Origin: JBBKWJ01 sp037968895
GTDB lineage: Bacteria; Actinomycetota; Acidimicrobiia; Acidimicrobiales; SZUA-35
Reading direction: 5' to 3'
Assembly (NCBI GenBank): GCA_037968895.1
Contig: JBBKWJ010000049.1
Location: forward strand, 1-8,063
DNA: 8,063 nucleotides
Positions 5,018 to 8,063 of this stretch are shown in pieces; positions within the stretch are counted from its first letter, which is position 1; every line of letters starts with the position of its first letter. A model generated the notes under the pieces. That model worked only from the letters and a program-made list of their open reading frames with translations, did no database searches and was not told the DNA's origin. A program made the position numbers and the translations under genes.

Positions 5018-7084
5018 ATGACCCACGCGGATCACGGCAGCCACGAGGGCCATCGCGGGCACGACGGTCATAGCGGGCAGGACGGCCACGAGGGCCATAG
5101 CGGTCAGGGTGGCCACGAGGGCCACGCCGAGATGTTCCGGCGCCTCTTCTGGGCCAACTTGGTACTGGCCCTGCCGGCGCTGCTGTTCTCTGACCAGATC
5201 CAGGACTGGCTGAACTTCGACCTCAGTTTCCGCGGTTCAGGCTGGATAGCCCCAATCTTCGGAACGATCATCTTCGTCTACGGCGGCCGCCCGTTCCTCA
5301 CGGGTGGCTACGACGAAGCCAAGCAGCGCCAGCCCGGCATGATGTTGCTGATCACGCTGGCCATCAGCGTGGCTTTTGGTGCGTCGGTACTGTCACTGAC
5401 TAGCGCACTAGATCTCGAGTTTTGGTGGGAGCTTGCCAGCCTTATCGTCATCATGCTCCTCGGCCATTGGCAGGAGATGAAAGCAATAGGCCAAGCCAAA
5501 GGAGCGCTTTCCGCACTCGCCGAATTACTCCCCGACGAGGCCGAGCGCATCGGGGGAGACGGCGAGACAACTACGGTGGCGATCGCCGACCTTGTGATTG
5601 GCGACCGGCTACTTGTCCGGTCCGGCAGTCGTGTTCCCGCCGACGGGAAGATTATTGAAGGCAGCGCCGACATCGACGAATCGATGCTGACTGGCGAGTC
5701 TCGACCAGTGTCAAAGGCCGAGGGCGACAACGTGGTCGCCGGTTCCGTCGCCACTGACAACACCATTCGCGTCGAGGTCACCGCCGTAGGCGACGACACT
5801 GCGCTCGGGGGCATCCAACGTCTCGTATCCCAGGCGCAAGATTCGAAGTCGCGGGCCCAAGCCATCGCTGACCGTGCTGCGGCGATGCTCTTCTACGTAG
5901 CGATCGCCTCTGCCGTAATCACCGCAACTGTCTGGGTGGCACTCGGTGAGACGGACCAGGCGCTCATCCGGACCGTAACGGTCCTGATCATCGCCTGCCC
6001 GCATGCGCTTGGTCTGGCGATTCCTCTCGTCGTGTCGCTCTCGACGGCGATGGCAGCCCAGAACGGCATCCTCGTCAAGGATCGACTCGCCCTCGAAGGG
6101 ATGCGGAAGGTCGACACGGTTCTGTTCGACAAGACTGGCACGCTTACCGCCGGTAAACATGCCGTCACCGGCGTGGTCGCCATCGATGGCGACACCGATC
6201 GTCTTTTGACCATGGCGGCGGCGGTCGAACGCGACAGTGAACACCCGCTTGCTCGGGCCATCGTCGAGCGCGCCTCTGCGGACCACATCGATGCACCGGT
6301 CGCATCCGACTTCCAGTCGATGACGGGACTCGGTGTCAAAGGCACCGTCGACGGCAGGTCCGTCGCTATCGGAGGGCCATCGCTACTGCGCTCTCTTGAA
6401 CTCGAAGCACCCACTGACTTGAGCGATCAGATCGACCAATGGGAGTCCCAAGGGGCGGCAGTCCTCCACGTCGTTGCCGACGGCGAGATTGTTGGCTCGA
6501 TTGCGCTCGAAGATGACATCCGACCCGAATCGAAAGAGGCGGTCGATGCCCTTCACGAACGGGGAATCAAAGTCGTGATGATCACGGGCGACTCACAGGC
6601 GGTCGCCAACCATGTTGCCGAACGGATCGGTATCGACGAAGTCTTCGCTGAGGTCCTTCCTGAGGACAAGGACCAAGCCGTCATCGACCTCCAAGCCCGA
6701 GGACAAACCGTCGCCATGGTCGGCGATGGGGTCAACGATGCGCCCGCCCTGGCCCGAGCGAACGTTGGCCTCGCGATCGGTGCTGGCACCGATGTCGCCA
6801 TCGAATCAGCCGGAGTCGTCCTCGCTTCATCAGATCCCCGCAACGTTCTTGGGGTTATCGCACTCTCGAAGGCGTCGTATCGCAAGATGCTCCAGAACCT
6901 CGGGTGGGCAGCTGGCTACAACATCATCGCGATCCCATTGGCGGCCGGTGTGCTCGCTCCAGTCGGATTCGTCCTGCCACCCGCCGTCGGTGCGTTGCTG
7001 ATGAGCTTCTCCACCATTGTCGTGGCCGCCAATGCCCAACTCTTGCGTCGCCTAGACTTGAGCCCAGAAGAGCTCACAACGTAG
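5018..7084 (+). CDS. copB: CopB-type copper-exporting P-type ATPase (P1B-3)
   Basis: The 688-residue inner-membrane protein uses ATP to move copper ions out of the cytoplasm. The family's landmarks are all present: TGES at 225-228 (actuator), CPH at 327-329 in the membrane ion-binding helix, DKTGT with the phosphorylated aspartate D371, HP at 409-410 (SEHPLA, nucleotide domain) and GDGVND at 569-574 (hinge). CPH instead of CPC, with YNIIAIP and MSFST in the last two helices, assigns it to the P1B-3 group, often linked to Cu(II) or Cu(I) export. The N-terminus has no CxxC domain but a histidine-rich tail of about 35 residues made of GHEGH-like repeats, typical of CopB and a likely metal buffer. 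I chose the ATG at 5018 because GGAG at 5008-5011 lies 6 nt ahead; an in-frame ATG at 5006 directly after the HPF-remnant stop would add four residues. No copper chaperone or copper-responsive regulator is seen nearby. Confidence 0.95.
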   Translation: MTHADHGSHEGHRGHDGHSGQDGHEGHSGQGGHEGHAEMFRRLFWANLVLALPALLFSDQIQDWLNFDLSFRGSGWIAPIFGTIIFVYGGRPFLTGGYDEAKQRQPGMMLLITLAISVAFGASVLSLTSALDLEFWWELASLIVIMLLGHWQEMKAIGQAKGALSALAELLPDEAERIGGDGETTTVAIADLVIGDRLLVRSGSRVPADGKIIEGSADIDESMLTGESRPVSKAEGDNVVAGSVATDNTIRVEVTAVGDDTALGGIQRLVSQAQDSKSRAQAIADRAAAMLFYVAIASAVITATVWVALGETDQALIRTVTVLIIACPHALGLAIPLVVSLSTAMAAQNGILVKDRLALEGMRKVDTVLFDKTGTLTAGKHAVTGVVAIDGDTDRLLTMAAAVERDSEHPLARAIVERASADHIDAPVASDFQSMTGLGVKGTVDGRSVAIGGPSLLRSLELEAPTDLSDQIDQWESQGAAVLHVVADGEIVGSIALEDDIRPESKEAVDALHERGIKVVMITGDSQAVANHVAERIGIDEVFAEVLPEDKDQAVIDLQARGQTVAMVGDGVNDAPALARANVGLAIGAGTDVAIESAGVVLASSDPRNVLGVIALSKASYRKMLQNLGWAAGYNIIAIPLAAGVLAPVGFVLPPAVGALLMSFSTIVVAANAQLLRRLDLSPEELTT
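5027..5133 (+). repeat. Histidine/glycine-rich repeats in the ATPase N-terminus
   Basis: The DNA encodes imperfect H-x-G-H units, with SGQDGHEGH followed by SGQGGHEGH as a clear 27-bp tandem pair. The bases CACGAGGGCCA recur at about 5043, 5088 and 5115. Slippage in this repeat could vary the number of metal-binding histidines. Confidence 0.65.
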
Positions 7085-7147
7085 CGCTCAGAAACCTGAC
7101 AGTTTCGACGACCGCCGAGACCTCCTCGGTGAAAGGAAGGTGCGCAC
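7085..7147 (+). promoter_or_regulatory. Spacer hairpin directly before the RBS of the acidic-protein gene
   Basis: CCGAG at 7115-7119 and CTCGG at 7125-7129 form a stem that extends to 7 bp (7113-7131, one G-U) around a 5-nt loop. The ribosome binding site AAAGGAAGG at 7132-7140 follows at once, 7 nt before the ATG at 7148. There is no T-tract, so attenuation, mRNA processing or a weak terminator after the ATPase are all possible. Confidence 0.4.
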
Positions 7148-7525
7148 ATGTCAGATGAACAGAACACCGCCGACAACCTCGATGAAGACGTCCTAGGGGA
7201 AGGCCCAGACGGGGAACTCCCAGGGCTTTATCAGCAGGGTGAGACAGGTCCCATGAGTTCGGAGGATCCGACCCTCGTCGCGGGAGGCGCTGATGGTCAT
7301 GACGACGAAGCGACGCGAGCATGGCGAGAAGAGGCCGAAGCTGGCACCGATGGGGCTGTTCGTAGTCCGCGGGACCTGATGAGCCTCCTCGAGGCCGATG
7401 AGGTCGGACCAGATCAGATCGACGACGAGGCACAGATGATCGGCGAGGACACCCCAATCTCCGAGATCGACGCCGGCCCCGAAGAGCGCGCCTTGCACCT
7501 TGACCAGACAGGCGACCACCCATGA
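7148..7525 (+). CDS. Small, very acidic actinobacterial protein (possibly DUF5709-like)
   Basis: The 125-residue product is dominated by Asp, Glu and Gly, has almost no hydrophobic core, no cysteine, no signal peptide and no membrane helix. It is probably disordered and cytoplasmic. Its start (MSDEQNTADNLDEDVLGEGP) and its end (ISEIDAGPEERALHLDQ) recall acidic DUF5709-type proteins of Actinobacteria, which also finish with an A/S-E-E-x-A-x-H motif. That family match is tentative. A strong ribosome binding site at 7132-7140 fixes the start. The stop overlaps the next start as ATGA, showing translational coupling. It lies 63 bp after the copper ATPase and may be in the same transcript. Metal buffering by the carboxylates is conceivable but unsupported. 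Confidence 0.75.
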   Translation: MSDEQNTADNLDEDVLGEGPDGELPGLYQQGETGPMSSEDPTLVAGGADGHDDEATRAWREEAEAGTDGAVRSPRDLMSLLEADEVGPDQIDDEAQMIGEDTPISEIDAGPEERALHLDQTGDHP

Positions 7526-7755
7526 GCGTGCCTTCCAACATCATCTCGAGCGTTCGGGCGCGTGTCTCGGACCGCTTAGCCAGCCGCCAACGCGACGATC
7601 TCATCGGCAGAATTGGCGAGCTTGTTTACGCTCAACGAACCGACACGGCCGTCAGCTACGAAGCGGAGATCGCTGTCCTTGTCGAAGAGGTCCGCCACCT
7701 TGAGCGCACCGAAGAGCTCCGCCACCGCAGCAACATCGCGGACGCCGATTCTTAG
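7522..7755 (+). CDS. Small helical (coiled-coil) protein of unknown function
   Basis: The 77-residue product is predicted mostly helical. An amphipathic N-terminal part (SNIISSVRARVSDRLASRQR) is followed by DDLIGRIGELVYAQRTDT and EAEIAVLVEEVRHLERTEEL, whose spaced I/L/V residues suggest a two-helix coiled coil. The stretch G-E-L-V-Y-A-Q-R-T followed by a helix with E-I-x-x-L-V resembles small uncharacterised actinobacterial proteins; I cannot name a characterised family. The ATG at 7522 overlaps the upstream stop by ATGA and has no ribosome binding site of its own, so it depends on translation of the acidic protein. The partner arrangement (acidic protein plus helical protein) suggests they may interact, but this is inference. 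Confidence 0.75.
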   Translation: MSVPSNIISSVRARVSDRLASRQRDDLIGRIGELVYAQRTDTAVSYEAEIAVLVEEVRHLERTEELRHRSNIADADS

Positions 7756-7864
7756 CGGCGCGATCCGGCGCGAGCGCTGCGACCATCACTTGTTGTTTCG
7801 CCGCAATGCGGCCAAGCCGCCAGCGGCACCTCGGTCGGGAGGAGCCGATGCTCACCGAGGGGAC
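7756..7864. terminator. Structured convergent spacer with probable bidirectional terminator
   Basis: Two hairpins fill this gap. GCCGC at 7800-7804 pairs with GCGGC at 7808-7812 over a 3-nt loop. CCTCGGT at 7829-7835 pairs perfectly with ACCGAGG at 7854-7860, and inside it GAGC at 7842-7845 pairs with GCTC at 7850-7853 around CGAT, making a nested stem that stacks on the outer one. The second hairpin ends 4 bp before the TetR-fragment stop, so it could end transcripts from both sides. No T-run is present on either strand. Confidence 0.5.
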
Positions 7865-8063
7865 TCAACCTCGCTCGCCGGTAAGAAGTACGTAGACCTC
7901 AGCGCTGTTGGTCACCCAGATGGTGTCTGCAGCGTGGGCGATGCTGAGTCCGGCGCGAATGCCGCCGGCTGTGTCCAGTTCCTGAGCGAACTTACGCATG
8001 TTCTTTGCTCGTCGCTCGCTGATCTCACTCCATACTTGCCGGGCCTCGGGCTCAGTTGTCGAA
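7865..8063 (-). pseudogene. TetR-family regulator, C-terminal ligand-domain fragment (enters from right edge)
   Basis: Read on the - strand from 8063 to the TGA at 7865-7867, the frame includes the segments ARQVWSEISERRAKNMRKFA and HAADTIWVTNSAEVYVLLTG. This is the typical last part of the TetR/AcrR ligand-binding domain, where a W-x-E-I helix and a D-x-I-W-x-x-N-S-x-E-V-Y helix precede the end. Family members usually run about 20 residues past this point, starting with WSPE, but here the frame stops directly after GERG, so the C-terminus is cut short. No helix-turn-helix is present in the window. The fragment is convergent with the 7522-7755 gene, and a hairpin lies between them. With the window ends joined the frame continues at 107-3, giving 90 residues from an ATG at 107. 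Without a DNA-binding domain it should not act as a normal repressor. A decayed gene is most likely. Confidence 0.65.
8031..8063. repeat. Terminal direct repeat, right copy (circular joint)
   Basis: This is the exact second copy of bases 1-33. It lies inside the TetR remnant on the - strand. If the ends are joined, the next base after 8063 corresponds to position 34. Confidence 0.9.

Noticed and set aside
1..8063. CRISPR array, tRNA, rRNA or insertion sequence
   Set aside because: No regularly spaced repeats, no tRNA/rRNA-like sequence, no transposase and no terminal inverted repeats were seen.

Overview
The window is GC-rich, gene-dense DNA from an actinobacterium-like organism. The organism is inferred from two tandem GAF-ANTAR regulators, a two-TM membrane protein of a type common in Actinobacteria, and GC-rich codon use; the genus cannot be told. 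Nearly all genes lie on the + strand (588-7755). A SnoaL-like gene (202-516) and a TetR-family fragment lie on the - strand. The first 33 bases are repeated exactly as the last 33 (1-33 = 8031-8063). The TetR reading frame, and its family resemblance, run through that joint. The simplest reading is a closed circle of about 8030 bp whose ends were duplicated by the assembler. No replication, partition, mobilisation, integrase or transposase gene is visible, so how such a circle would be maintained is open.

Layout: (i) 1-107 and 7865-8063, one TetR C-terminal remnant split by the window ends. (ii) 202-516 (-), a SnoaL/NTF2-like protein with a missing N-terminus, divergent from 588-1004 (+), a PhnB/VOC-fold protein followed by a 14-bp-stem hairpin. 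(iii) 1005-1436, a gene-poor stretch with a possible decayed gene end on the - strand. (iv) 1437-2168 and 2161-2922, two overlapping GAF-ANTAR proteins (signal sensing plus RNA-binding antitermination). (v) 2923-3128, a 206-nt leader with competing stem-loops, in which a 13-nt sequence occurs twice, each time presented in a 15-nt hairpin loop. (vi) 3129-3821, a two-TM membrane protein overlapping by one base a zinc-dependent alcohol dehydrogenase (3821-4876). (vii) 4935-5003, the first residues of an HPF/RaiA ribosome-hibernation factor, cut off and placed two bases before a CopB-type (P1B-3) copper P-type ATPase (5018-7084). (viii) 7148-7525 and 7522-7755, a very acidic small protein overlapping a small helical protein by ATGA, then a terminator-like hairpin facing the TetR remnant.

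The whole reads as a stress and detoxification cassette: copper export across the membrane, an oxidoreductase, a membrane protein and small acidic proteins, preceded by two RNA-binding regulators. The main hypothesis is that the GAF-ANTAR pair controls read-through of the structured leader into the downstream membrane protein, dehydrogenase and possibly the copper ATPase. Several boundary genes (TetR, SnoaL, HPF) are truncated, which suggests assembly by deletion or recombination.
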